Assembly: GCF_000620465.1 (NCBI RefSeq)
Contig: NZ_JIBE01000004.1
Span: 124,001-188,000, forward strand
Direction: 5' to 3'
Source: Ralstonia sp. UNC404CL21Col
GTDB taxonomy: Bacteria > Pseudomonadota > Gammaproteobacteria > Burkholderiales > Burkholderiaceae
DNA length: 64,000 nt
The translations under genes were made by a program, and so were the position numbers. This document shows, in pieces, positions 45,219 through 54,324 of this stretch (position 1 is its first letter; every line of letters begins with the position of its first letter). Below the pieces are notes generated by a model. That model saw nothing but the letters and a program-made list of their open reading frames with translations. It did no database searches and was not told the DNA's origin.

Positions 45219-46967
45219 CTATTTCTCCAGCACGTAGGTGCCGGGCGCGTCGGCCAATGGCGGCGATCCTGGAACGCCCATCTTCGGCGGCTTCACCACT
45301 GCCGAGCCCGATGCATGCGCAACGAGCCATGCATGCCACGCCGGCCACCAAGAGCCGTCTGTGGCCGGTGCCGAGGCCAGCCAGTCATCCGGCGCCGCCG
45401 ATGTCTCGCCTGCATGGCGTGTCTGCATCTGGAACCGTCGATGCGAGTTGGTCGGCGGGCTGACGATGCCGGCGTTATGGCCGCCGCTGGTCAACACGAA
45501 CGTCAGCTCAGCTTCGGTCAGGTGATGCAGCTTGTAGACGGAGCGCCAGGGTGCAACGTGGTCGGTCAGCGTGCCCACCACAAAGATGGGCAAATCGATA
45601 TCGTTGAGCGCCACGGGCTTGCCGTTGACGGGGTAGTGGCCCTCGCTCAGGTCGTCGTTCAGGAACAGGTGCCGCAGGTACTGGCTGTGCATGCGCGCGG
45701 GCATGCGCGTGGCATCGGCGTTCCAGGCCATCAGGTCGTTCATGGGCGCACGGTCGCCCAGCAGGTATTCGCCCACCAAGCGCGACCACAGCAAGTCGTA
45801 CGAGCGCAGCATCTGGAAGGCACCGGCCATCTGGCTGGCGCGCAGATAGCCAGTCTGGTCCATCTGTGCTTCAAGCAGGCTGACCTGGGCCTCGTCGATG
45901 AACAGCCCCAGTTCGCCCGGCTCGCAGAAGTCTGTCTGCGCGGCAAACAGCGTCATGGACGCCAGCCGCGCATCGCCATCGCGCGCCATGGCCGCTGCGG
46001 CAATGGCCAATAGCGTGCCCCCAAGGCAGTAGCCGGTCGCATGTACGCGCTGGCCCGGCACGATGGCATTGACGGCATCGAGCGCGGCAAAGACGCCGAG
46101 CTTGAGGTAGTCGTCCATGTCGAGGGCGCGATCCGCCTCGTCAGGGTTCTTCCAGGAGATGCAGAACACGGTATGGCCCTGCTCGACCAGATAGCGGATC
46201 AGCGAGTTTTGCGGCGACAGATCGAGGATGTAGTACTTCATGATCCAGGCCGGCACGATCAGGATGGGCTCGGCCTGGACCTTGCCCGTGGCCGGCGTGT
46301 ACTGGATCAGCTCGATGAGACGGTTGAGCAGGACCACCTTGCCGGGCGTGATGGCCACGTCGCGGCCCACCATAAAGCGTTCGGTACCGGCAGCGGGCGC
46401 GCCGCTCATGGAGCGCTCCAGATCGTCAAGCGCATTGAGCGCGCCGCGCACAAGATTGGTGCCGTGCTGTTCAAAGGTCCGGCGCAGGACAATCGGATTG
46501 GTTGCCAATTGATTGCCCGGCGACATCATGTCGAGCCACTGACGCGCAGCAAAGGCGACCACGTCCTCATGATGTTTGGCGACTCCCCACACGCCGCGCG
46601 TTGCGGCCTCCCACCATTGTTCTGTCAAGAGGAAGGCCTGATGCAGCACGTTGAACGGCCATAAGCGCCACTCGTCGGCAGAGAAACGACGGTCGCGGGC
46701 GGGCGGCTGGACGCAAAGACACGCGTTCTGGGGCCCGGATGCCATGCAGTTCCGGATGTAACCATCGAGTTGTTGGGCCTGCGTCAGCGCCAAACGGTAC
46801 AGATCCAGCTGCTTGCCGGGCGAGACGGCCAGATGCAGCGCCCAGTCGAGCAGCGCCAGTTGCATCGATGCAAGCGACAGCGAATTGGAGGCGCGGGCCA
46901 GCGCGGCGTGAAACGGTAGGTCGATCTGCTCTGCAGTCGGCGGAGACGGCACGGGGGCGGTGCGCAT
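45219..46967 (-). CDS. phaC: Polyhydroxyalkanoate synthase (PhaC, class I-like)
   Basis: A 582-residue PHA synthase that polymerises (R)-3-hydroxyacyl-CoA at the granule surface. The lipase-like box with catalytic Cys is GYCLGGTLLA near residue 310. The catalytic Asp is in VVGTLTDHVAPW and the His in TSGGHNAGIVSPP. The upstream half carries NPIVLRRTFEQHGTNLVRGA, seen in class I enzymes. ATG 46967 is used; the frame can open from a TTG at 47000, but that leaves only 31 bp after the FNR-like site. It heads an eight-gene operon with no gap above 12 bp. Confidence 0.92.
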   Translation of the reverse strand: MRTAPVPSPPTAEQIDLPFHAALARASNSLSLASMQLALLDWALHLAVSPGKQLDLYRLALTQAQQLDGYIRNCMASGPQNACLCVQPPARDRRFSADEWRLWPFNVLHQAFLLTEQWWEAATRGVWGVAKHHEDVVAFAARQWLDMMSPGNQLATNPIVLRRTFEQHGTNLVRGALNALDDLERSMSGAPAAGTERFMVGRDVAITPGKVVLLNRLIELIQYTPATGKVQAEPILIVPAWIMKYYILDLSPQNSLIRYLVEQGHTVFCISWKNPDEADRALDMDDYLKLGVFAALDAVNAIVPGQRVHATGYCLGGTLLAIAAAAMARDGDARLASMTLFAAQTDFCEPGELGLFIDEAQVSLLEAQMDQTGYLRASQMAGAFQMLRSYDLLWSRLVGEYLLGDRAPMNDLMAWNADATRMPARMHSQYLRHLFLNDDLSEGHYPVNGKPVALNDIDLPIFVVGTLTDHVAPWRSVYKLHHLTEAELTFVLTSGGHNAGIVSPPTNSHRRFQMQTRHAGETSAAPDDWLASAPATDGSWWPAWHAWLVAHASGSAVVKPPKMGVPGSPPLADAPGTYVLEK

Positions 46968-47031
46968 GGTCGAGGCGTCAAACGATTGCGAAATATGCAA
47001 TCCATTAGATGCCAGGGGCTAAGGCCCGGAC

Positions 47032-47045
47032 TTGACGCACCTCAA
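47032..47045. promoter_or_regulatory. FNR-like site upstream of the phaC operon
   Basis: TTGAC-GCAC-CTCAA matches the consensus at 8 of 10 positions and reads as the related TTGAY-type on both arms. It ends 64 bp before the preferred phaC ATG at 46967, matching the distance seen at the P-ATPase gene. It would place the eight-gene operon under the FNR-type regulator. Confidence 0.45.
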
Positions 47046-47170
47046 ACTGGGACAAGAGGGCCGACTCTAGGTGGTTTCACAGAAACGACATCTGTGCCCT
47101 CGATCTTTGAGACAAACGGGAGCCGTTGCCCGCTCTCTCGCAGGCTCCCCAGGCCTGATACCTCTGGTCG

Positions 47171-47500
47171 CTACCGACGCACAGGCTCCCCCCGCATATC
47201 AGCCGACCCGCCCGAACCTGCAGCAGCACCCGTCCCCGGCAACCCATCGCTGCCACCAGAGCCTCGCGATCCTGCAGCCGTGGCGGCGCCATCGGAGGTA
47301 GACGCTTTCGGCGCGGATGCAGGCTGTGCACCGGGACGCCGAGGCACATTCCCGGTCGCCTTCCGTTGGACCGCGGCTCGTCCATCCGGCGACGTCGAAT
47401 GCGTCTGGGCTGGCTGGGCGAACGACAAGCCGCTTCCGAGTCCGAACAGAAACAGCAGCCCTGCTGCCGCGTTTATCTGCACTTTCCTCACGCGTTCCAT
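47171..47500 (-). CDS. Small secreted low-complexity protein
   Basis: A 109-residue protein starting MERVRKVQINAAAGLLFLF, with a clear signal peptide ending near GLSFAQ (about residue 29). The mature part is disordered and rich in Gly, Ala, Ser, Pro and Thr, with GSRGSGGSDGLPGTGAAAG near the end. GGAGG lies six bases before ATG 47500, which is the main reason for calling it. It is divergent from the dehydrogenase operon at 47648. No family was recognised. Confidence 0.6.
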   Translation of the reverse strand: MERVRKVQINAAAGLLFLFGLGSGLSFAQPAQTHSTSPDGRAAVQRKATGNVPRRPGAQPASAPKASTSDGAATAAGSRGSGGSDGLPGTGAAAGSGGSADMRGEPVRR

Positions 47501-47647
47501 GCTGAGCCTCCGTCGTCTTCCGTGTTGGAAAGCAGTGGACATGCCACCGGCTTCGGCCCGCAGTCACGATTCTTGCTGCCCGGCTTGCTCTTCTGCGCGC
47601 TTTTGCGCTGCGTCTCCACCGCGAAGCCCCAAGACACGGAGTGTCCT

Positions 47648-48517
47648 ATGCACGACGACTTCAAGCCGGCCCGACGCCGTTTGCTCAAGGCCCTGGGGAT
47701 CACGCTGCCTGCCTCGACAACCGTATTTGCCGTGGCGCAAAGCCCGCCGGCGCGCACACCGGCGCCCCCGCCTGGAATGACGAGCGCGCCGCATCCGACG
47801 GCCGCCGCAGGCGCAAGCGCACCCGAACCCGTCAGTCTTTTCTTCAATGCCGATGAAAAAGCGGCCGTCGATGCGATCGTCGCGCGGCTGATTCCGGCAG
47901 ACGAACTCGGGCCTGGTGCGAAAGAGGCTGGCGTCACGGTGTTTCTGGATCGACAACTGGCGGGCAGTTTCGGCAGCGGCGCGAACTTTTATCGCCATGG
48001 CCCCTTCCAGCAAGGCACACCGGAACAGGGCTATCAGCTGGCGCTGACACCGGCGGAATGCTACCGCCTCGGGCTGGCGGCATTGGACCGCGTCTGTGCA
48101 AGCCGTTATGGCGGAAAGCGATTCGCCCAGCTCGATGCAGCAACGCAGGATGCGGTGCTCAGCGACGCTGAAGCCGGCAAGCTTGAGATGGACGCCGTGC
48201 CGAGCGCGGTGTTCTTCCAGATGCTGCTGGACGGCGCTGTCGAGGGCTATTTCTCCGACCCGCTCTACGGCGGCAATCGCGACATGGTGGGCTGGAAGCT
48301 GGTTGGTTTTCCGGGTGCGATGGCCAGTTTTGCCAATGACATCGAGCGCCACAATCAGCCCTACACGCGCGCGCCTGTTTCGATTGCCACGGCACACCCG
48401 CACGACATGGCAACAGCGCCACCGCGCTCGGAAGCCCAACCGATTGCCTTCGTCGCGCTTGCAAGTAACGAGGTATGCCGCAGCCGCACGGGCACCGATC
48501 ACGGAGGCGGCGAATGA
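47648..48517 (+). CDS. Tat-exported gluconate 2-dehydrogenase subunit 3-like protein
   Basis: A 289-residue small subunit. The twin-arginine signal RRRLLKALGITL lies at about residue 9, followed by a Pro/Ala-rich linker. The subunit 3 domain shows FFNADEKAAVDAIVARLIPAD near residue 62 and YFSDPLYGGNRDMVGWKLVGFPGA near residue 200. In this family it escorts the FAD subunit through the Tat pathway. ATG 47648 gives the shortest frame with an intact signal. It overlaps the GMC gene by four bases. Confidence 0.9.
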   Translation: MHDDFKPARRRLLKALGITLPASTTVFAVAQSPPARTPAPPPGMTSAPHPTAAAGASAPEPVSLFFNADEKAAVDAIVARLIPADELGPGAKEAGVTVFLDRQLAGSFGSGANFYRHGPFQQGTPEQGYQLALTPAECYRLGLAALDRVCASRYGGKRFAQLDAATQDAVLSDAEAGKLEMDAVPSAVFFQMLLDGAVEGYFSDPLYGGNRDMVGWKLVGFPGAMASFANDIERHNQPYTRAPVSIATAHPHDMATAPPRSEAQPIAFVALASNEVCRSRTGTDHGGGE

Positions 48518-50280
48518 AGACATTGCCTCCCGTGGATGCCGTGATCATCGGCGGCGGCTGGACCGGCGCCATCATCGGCAAGGAGTTGGCGGCACATGGC
48601 TCGCGTGTGGTGGTGATGGAGCGTGGGCAGCCCCGCTGGCCGTCGCCCGATTTTCAGGCGCCGGCAATCCACGACGAACTGAAATACACGCGCCGGCATG
48701 CGCTGCACCAGGACACGTCGACCGAGACCTTCACCTTCCGCAACCGCAGCGACCAGGTGGCCTTGCCGATGCGCCGCTGGCAGTTCGCCTATCCGGCCAC
48801 GCATCTGGGCGGCGCCGGCAACCACTGGTCCGGCGCCTATTACCGATTCGACCCAACCGACCTCAAGCTGCGCAGCCACTATCGCCAGCGCTATGGCGAC
48901 CGCATCTTCGACGCCAACCTCACCGCCCAGGACTGGCCTCTCACCTACGACGAGCTGGAACCGTATTACGACCGCTTCGACTACCTGATCGGCGCGTCGG
49001 GTTTTGCCGGCAACCTGAAGGGGCAGTTGCAGCCAGGCGGCAACCCCTTCGAGCCGTGGCGCTCGCGGCCGTATCCGAATCCGCCGATGAAGGTGCCGTT
49101 TGCATCGGCATTGTTCGGCACGGCTGCAGCATCAATGGGATACCACCCTTACATCCAGCCCTCTGCGCTGTGCACGCGCCCCTACGTGAATACCGAGGGG
49201 CTGCCGATGAATGCATGCGTGTATTGCGGCTTTTGCTCCAACTTCGGCTGCGAGCATTTTGCGAAGGCGTCCCCGCAAATCTGTGTCCTGCCGGCCGCGC
49301 TCAAGCTCAACACGTTTGAGCTGCGCACGAACGCCCACGTGCTGAAGGTCGAGCTGGACGAAGCGCGCAAGCATGCGCGAGGCGTGACCTATGTCGACGC
49401 GAGCGGCCAGCAGTTTTTCCAGCCCGCAGAGATGGTGGTGCTGTGCGCGTTCAGCGTTCAGAACGTGCGGCTGCTGCTCCTGTCCGGCATCGGCAAGCCT
49501 TACGACGCTGCCACGGGTCAAGGCGTGGTGGGCCGCAATTACACGCACCAGACAACGTCCGGCGTGAACCTGTTCTTCGACGAAAAGACGTGGCTCAACC
49601 CCTTCATGGGCGCCGGTGCCGCGGCGGTAACGATTGACGACTTCAGCGCCGACAATTTCGACCACGGTCCGCATGGCTTCGTGGGAGGCGGCTACATCCA
49701 GATCCAGGTGGTGAGCGGTGCGCCCATCGGATACCACCCGACCCCGCACGGCACCCCGCAGTGGGGCAGCGCCTGGAAGCGTGCCGTGAAGCGCTATTAC
49801 AACCATTCCGCGTCGATCACGATCACCGGCTCGGCCATGCCGACGCGCGGCGGCTATCTCGACCTGGACCCGACGTACCGCGATGTTTACGGCCTGCCGC
49901 TGCTGCGCATCACCTATGACTTTCCCGACAACGACATCCGCATGTCGGCCTTCCTCACCGACCGTGGGAACGCAATCGGCAAGGCCATGCAGGGTGTGGT
50001 GGCAACCGAGCCCGGCCCACGCAAGCGGCCATACACGGCGACGAGCTATCAGTCGACGCACCTCACCGGCGGCGCCGCGATCGGCGACGATCCGGCCACC
50101 AGTGTCGTCAACCGCTTCGGGCAATGTTGGGATGTGCCCAACGTGTTCGTGACCGGGGCCAGCCTCTTCCCGCAAAACTCGAATTACAACCCCACCGGTA
50201 CCGTCGGTGCCACCGCGTACTGGATCGCCGACGCCATCAAGGCGCGCTATCTGAAATCCCCGGGGAAGGGGCTGGTATGA
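48514..50280 (+). CDS. GMC-family FAD dehydrogenase, large subunit (gluconate/sorbitol dehydrogenase type)
   Basis: A 588-residue flavoprotein. The FAD-binding Rossmann turn is VIIGGGWTGAIIGKELAAHG near residue 9. Family features include THLGGAGNHWSGAYYRFDP, the Cys-containing ACVYCGFCSNFGCEHF near residue 235 and the C-terminal GASLFPQNSNYNPTGTVGATAYW with the active-site His/Asn region. It should oxidise a sugar or sugar acid in the periplasm and pass electrons to the cytochrome encoded next. It has no signal of its own and relies on the Tat partner. Substrate unknown. Confidence 0.9.
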   Translation: MKTLPPVDAVIIGGGWTGAIIGKELAAHGSRVVVMERGQPRWPSPDFQAPAIHDELKYTRRHALHQDTSTETFTFRNRSDQVALPMRRWQFAYPATHLGGAGNHWSGAYYRFDPTDLKLRSHYRQRYGDRIFDANLTAQDWPLTYDELEPYYDRFDYLIGASGFAGNLKGQLQPGGNPFEPWRSRPYPNPPMKVPFASALFGTAAASMGYHPYIQPSALCTRPYVNTEGLPMNACVYCGFCSNFGCEHFAKASPQICVLPAALKLNTFELRTNAHVLKVELDEARKHARGVTYVDASGQQFFQPAEMVVLCAFSVQNVRLLLLSGIGKPYDAATGQGVVGRNYTHQTTSGVNLFFDEKTWLNPFMGAGAAAVTIDDFSADNFDHGPHGFVGGGYIQIQVVSGAPIGYHPTPHGTPQWGSAWKRAVKRYYNHSASITITGSAMPTRGGYLDLDPTYRDVYGLPLLRITYDFPDNDIRMSAFLTDRGNAIGKAMQGVVATEPGPRKRPYTATSYQSTHLTGGAAIGDDPATSVVNRFGQCWDVPNVFVTGASLFPQNSNYNPTGTVGATAYWIADAIKARYLKSPGKGLV

Positions 50281-51128
50281 CCGAAGACCGCCCGCCCCCG
50301 CGCCGCCTGCCGGTCGTTTTATGGCTGCTGCCGTTGCTCGGCATTGCGCTGCCGATCGGCGCGGTCTTCTATGACGTGTTGTCGGATCGGGGCATCCCGT
50401 CATTCCGCAGACCAAGTCACGCGGAAGACCGTACGAAACCGCCAGGCAACGTGGCGGAAACCGGCACGGCGGTCAGGCGCGCCACCGATTTCATCCCCAA
50501 GCCGACAGCGTGGTCCGCCCTGCTGGCGAAGGCGCCGCAAGAGGACACCGAGCGCGGGCGGATCCTTGTCACACAGGGCAGTGGCGCCGTGCCGCCTGCA
50601 TGCGCAACCTGCCACGGTGCGAGGTCGGTTGCGCCGCAACCGTTTCCTGCACTGGAGGGATTGCCGGCCGAGTACATCGTCAAGCAATTGCTCGACTACC
50701 GCAGTGGCGCGCGGCAATCGTCCGTCATGCAACCGGTCGCGCGCGAGTTGTCGGACAGCGATATCACGGCAGTCGCTCGGTACTACGCGGCGCAAGCGCG
50801 GTCGGCCACCGCAGCGTTGCCCACGGATGGCGCCGCCGCGAGCTTGCATTGGTCGGGCGACAACGGGCGTGCCCTGCCCGCCTGCGCAGACTGCCACGGC
50901 GCCTCCGGACGCGGCGGCGGCCCCGTCTTGCCGCCGCTGACGGGGCAACCCAAGGGCATGGTCGCTGCGCAGCTCAATGCGTTTCGCTCCGGCACGCGCG
51001 CCAACGACGACGACGGCGTCATGCGTGCTTTTGCCCGCCGCCTGACCGCTGCCGAGATCGAAGGCCTCGACAACTTCTATGCCGCAGCTTCCTCCCCGCA
51101 GGGCGGCGTCCGCAAGCCAGCGCAGTAG
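50277..51128 (+). CDS. Membrane-anchored dihaem cytochrome c
   Basis: A 283-residue protein with an N-terminal membrane anchor (LPVVLWLLPLLGIALPIGAV) and two c-type haem motifs, CATCHG near residue 104 and CADCHG near residue 203. Axial Met candidates lie in SSVMQPVAREL and DGVMRAFARR. It should accept electrons from the GMC subunit and pass them to the respiratory chain. Classical partners of this family carry three haems; this one has two and is shorter. ATGA overlap with the GMC gene. Confidence 0.9.
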   Translation: MTEDRPPPRRLPVVLWLLPLLGIALPIGAVFYDVLSDRGIPSFRRPSHAEDRTKPPGNVAETGTAVRRATDFIPKPTAWSALLAKAPQEDTERGRILVTQGSGAVPPACATCHGARSVAPQPFPALEGLPAEYIVKQLLDYRSGARQSSVMQPVARELSDSDITAVARYYAAQARSATAALPTDGAAASLHWSGDNGRALPACADCHGASGRGGGPVLPPLTGQPKGMVAAQLNAFRSGTRANDDDGVMRAFARRLTAAEIEGLDNFYAAASSPQGGVRKPAQ

Positions 51129-51317
51129 AAATCGACCTGCCACATCCCGGTGAGATGAGACGGAACCGCTACTTGTCCCAAGGCGGGGCGTTTCCGTGGT
51201 ACAACCGGCGCCAGCGTCTCATTCACTTCCTGCATTCAGGTTGACATCGGCGCACTTACGGCCCGATTCCCCTTGCCTCGCGCCGAGGCACAACGACACC
51301 TCCATTTAGAGAAAACC

Positions 51318-51503
51318 GTGTTCACTTGCATCAACCAGAGCTGCGGCACGCAGTGGCAGCTTTCCGACGTCGTCATCAAAGACGAGGGCCAAGGGCCGCT
51401 GTTCCGCTGTGCGCTATGCGGCGCACGCAACTATCTCAAACGCGTCGAAACCAAAGACGGCCGGGTCATCTACAAGCAAATCGAAGGCAAGCTGCTCAAG
51501 TGA
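51318..51503 (+). CDS. Small zinc-ribbon-like protein
   Basis: A 61-residue protein starting (V)FTCINQSCGTQW, with two CxxxxC/CxxC pairs, CINQSC and CALC, that could bind zinc. The rest is charged: VVIKDEGQGPLFR and RVETKDGRVIYKQIEGK. GTG 51318 is chosen because the family-like part starts there; a TTG at 51273 is less likely. It lies 14 bp before the helicase and may be cotranscribed with it. Function unknown. Confidence 0.65.
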   Translation: MFTCINQSCGTQWQLSDVVIKDEGQGPLFRCALCGARNYLKRVETKDGRVIYKQIEGKLLK

Positions 51504-51517
51504 TCCAACGCAACGAC

Positions 51518-52915
51518 ATGACCATCGAACCGACCGCCGCGCCTTTCAGCACCCTAGCGCTCCCCCCGGCCGTGCTGGCGAACCTCACGCAGCTTGGCTA
51601 CACCGACATGACGCCGATCCAGGCTGCAAGCCTGCCGATCGCCCTTGCGGGCCACGACCTGATCGCACAGGCAAAAACCGGCAGCGGCAAAACCGCAGCC
51701 TTTGCGCTGGCCCTCCTCGCACGGCTCGACGCGCGAAGCTTCGACGTGCAGGCGATGGTGCTCTGCCCGACGCGCGAGCTTGCCGATCAGGTGGCACAGG
51801 AGATCCGCCGCCTGGCACGCGCGGAAGAAAACGTAAAGGTGCTGACGCTGTGCGGCGGTACACCGATGCGCCCGCAGGCCGCGAGCCTGGAGCACGGCGC
51901 CCACGTCATCGTCGGCACGCCGGGCCGCATCATGGACCATCTGGAGCGGGGCAATCTCACGCTCGGTGCACTGAAGACGCTTGTCCTCGACGAAGCCGAC
52001 CGCATGCTCGACATGGGCTTCTTCGATGACATTGCGACGGTCGTGCGCCAATGCCCGACCGACCGGCAAACGCTGCTGTTCTCGGCGACGTACCCGGAAG
52101 GCATTGCGAAGCTGAGCCAGCGGATTCTGCGCAACCCGAAAGAAGTGAAGCTTGAAGAGCGCCACGACGACAGCAAGATTCGCCAGCGCTTCTACGAGGT
52201 GACCGACAGCCAGCGGCTGCATGCCGTGGGACAACTGCTCAAGCACTATCGACCGGTCAGCACGCTCGCGTTCTGCAACACCAAGCAGCAATGCCGAGAC
52301 CTGCTCGACGTGCTGCGCGCGCAGGGCATTCACGCGCTTGCGCTGCATGGCGAACTCGAACAGCGCGAGCGCGACCAGGTGTTGATCCAGTTTGCGAACC
52401 GCAGTTGCTCAGTGCTGGTTGCGACCGACGTTGCCGCGCGAGGGCTCGACATCGCCCAGCTTGAAGCGGTGATCAACGTTGACGTGACGCCCGATCCCGA
52501 AGTGCATGTGCACCGGATTGGCCGCACGGGCCGCGCGGATGAGAACGGCTGGGCGTTGAGCCTCGCGAGCATGGACGAGATGGGCCGCGTCGGCAATATC
52601 GAAGAAGCGATGGGCCGCGAGGTCGAATGGCACAAGCTCGACGAGCTTGATACCGGCAACGATGCGCCGCTGCTGCCGCCCATGGAAACGCTGCAGATTC
52701 TGGGCGGGCGCAAGGAGAAGATCCGCCCCGGCGATGTGCTCGGCGCCTTGACCGGCGATGCCGGCTTTCGCGGCGACCAGATCGGCAAGATCAACGTGAC
52801 GGAATTCTCGACCTACGTCGCGGTCGAGCGCGGCATCGCACGCGACGCGCTGCGCAAGCTCAACGCCGGCACGGTGAAGGGCAAGAAGGTCAGGGTCCGG
52901 CTGATGGAGGAGTGA
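51518..52915 (+). CDS. dbpA: DEAD-box RNA helicase DbpA
   Basis: A 465-residue ATP-dependent RNA helicase. Motifs in order are the Q motif YTDMTPIQAASLPIA, I AKTGSGKT, Ia PTRELA, II VLDEADRMLD, III LFSATYPEG, V ATDVAARGLD and VI HRIGRTGRA. The C-terminal DbpA RNA-binding domain (about residues 390-465) includes KEKIRPGDVLGALTGDAGF and QIGKINVTEFSTYVAV, which binds helix 92 of 23S rRNA during large-subunit assembly. ATG 51518 follows the short zinc-ribbon gene by 14 bp. Confidence 0.94.
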   Translation: MTIEPTAAPFSTLALPPAVLANLTQLGYTDMTPIQAASLPIALAGHDLIAQAKTGSGKTAAFALALLARLDARSFDVQAMVLCPTRELADQVAQEIRRLARAEENVKVLTLCGGTPMRPQAASLEHGAHVIVGTPGRIMDHLERGNLTLGALKTLVLDEADRMLDMGFFDDIATVVRQCPTDRQTLLFSATYPEGIAKLSQRILRNPKEVKLEERHDDSKIRQRFYEVTDSQRLHAVGQLLKHYRPVSTLAFCNTKQQCRDLLDVLRAQGIHALALHGELEQRERDQVLIQFANRSCSVLVATDVAARGLDIAQLEAVINVDVTPDPEVHVHRIGRTGRADENGWALSLASMDEMGRVGNIEEAMGREVEWHKLDELDTGNDAPLLPPMETLQILGGRKEKIRPGDVLGALTGDAGFRGDQIGKINVTEFSTYVAVERGIARDALRKLNAGTVKGKKVRVRLMEE

Positions 52916-52964
52916 CGCTCTGCCCTGCGCCGCGTGCGGTTGCGGCTCGCGGGGCGCGTGCGAC

Positions 52965-54200
52965 TCAACCCAGCATGGCAGCGGCAACACCCGCCGCCGC
53001 ACACAACGCCACCACGATCAGCGGTGGCGTTTTCCATCGTGTCAGCAGCAGGAACGCGATCACCGCGACAGCAACATCGCGCCATGACCGCACGGCGCTC
53101 GTCCAGACCGGCGTGTAAAGGGCAAACGCCAGCAATCCCACCACGGCCGCATTCACACCCGCCAGCAGCGCTGCCATGGAAGGACGCGCGCGCAATGCCT
53201 GCCAATAAGGCAATGCCGCGACGACCAACAGCAGGCCCGGCAGAAAAATACCCACCGTGGCGAGCGCGGCGCCAGCCCAGTGATTGAGCCCCGGTGCGAT
53301 CGTCCACCCCAGGGACGCGGCGAAGGTGAATAGCGGCCCGGGCACGGCCTGCGCGGCACCGTAGCCGGCCAGAAAATCGTTCGACGCGACCCAACCGGTT
53401 GCGACCGTCTGCTGCTCCAGCAGCGGAAGCACGACATGACCACCCCCGAAAACCAACGCGCCCGAACGATAGAACGCATCGAACACCTTCGCGGGCATCC
53501 ACGGATAAAGGTCCGCGGCAACCGGGAGCCCGAACAGCAGCGCGCAAAACAGCACGAGGCTCGCGATGCTGGCCATGTGAGACACGCGGAATGCGCTGCC
53601 CTGCCCTGCCTGCAAGCCAGCAGGCACCGGACGGGCCGATCGGCACAGCAACAGCCCCAGCACGGCGCCCAGCGCAATCACGACCAGTTGCGCGTAGACG
53701 GTCGTCAACGCACCAAGCAATGCAATGTTGATCACCGCAATGCCCGCGCGTTGCCAGTCGGGACAGAGCTTGCGCGCCATGTCCCACACGGCCTGCGCCA
53801 CTACCGCAACGGCAACGAGCTTCAAACCGTGGATCAGGCCTGCGCCGACCGGGCCGCCCAGGCTCGGCGCGAGCATTGCAAAGGCCAGCAGCAACAGGAC
53901 GGACGGCAGCGTAAAGCCGCACCATGCCGCCAAACCGCCGCGCCATCCGGCCCGGAGCAAGCCGACGGAAAACCCAACTTGGCTGCTGGCCGGCCCCGGC
54001 AGAAACTGGCAGAGCCCGACCAGGTCGGTGAATGTGGCGTCGTCGAGCCAACGACGGCGCTCCACGAACTCGCGGCGGAAGTAGCCGATATGCGCGACAG
54101 GGCCGCCGAAGCTCGTGAGGCCCAGCTTGAGAAAGACCGCCAACACTTCCATGGCAGAGCCCGCTTGCTGTGTACGGGACGGTGTGGCGGAAGCGGTCAT
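52965..54200 (-). CDS. chrA: Chromate transporter ChrA
   Basis: A 411-residue membrane protein with two homologous halves, each about six helices. The N-terminal half has the conserved FLKLGLTSFGGPVAHIGYFR and FCQFLPGPASSQVGF-like GLCQFLPGP, and the C-terminal half has GALVFGGGHVVLPLLEQQ and AQAVPGPLFTFA. This is the long ChrA type that exports chromate from the cytoplasm. No chrB lies next to it in this window. It is convergent with dbpA. Confidence 0.93.
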   Translation of the reverse strand: MTASATPSRTQQAGSAMEVLAVFLKLGLTSFGGPVAHIGYFRREFVERRRWLDDATFTDLVGLCQFLPGPASSQVGFSVGLLRAGWRGGLAAWCGFTLPSVLLLLAFAMLAPSLGGPVGAGLIHGLKLVAVAVVAQAVWDMARKLCPDWQRAGIAVINIALLGALTTVYAQLVVIALGAVLGLLLCRSARPVPAGLQAGQGSAFRVSHMASIASLVLFCALLFGLPVAADLYPWMPAKVFDAFYRSGALVFGGGHVVLPLLEQQTVATGWVASNDFLAGYGAAQAVPGPLFTFAASLGWTIAPGLNHWAGAALATVGIFLPGLLLVVAALPYWQALRARPSMAALLAGVNAAVVGLLAFALYTPVWTSAVRSWRDVAVAVIAFLLLTRWKTPPLIVVALCAAAGVAAAMLG

Positions 54201-54324
54201 CAGGGCGGGATATCGATGTTTAAGAAACGCGTATTAGAACATTGCCGCCATGGCTTGGAAGGCAACTAAAGTGGCAGGATAGGCGTCGCCGTCACCGTCA
54301 TTGGACTCTGCCGCGTATCCCATC

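Noticed and set aside
49132-50415. 427-residue minus-strand frame over the GMC dehydrogenase
   Set aside because: Shadow; no recognisable domain and Arg/His/Ala-rich composition.
52813-54051. 412-residue minus-strand frame over the end of dbpA and chrA
   Set aside because: It is in a different frame from chrA and has the Arg-rich composition of a shifted frame; ChrA motifs are in the frame annotated.
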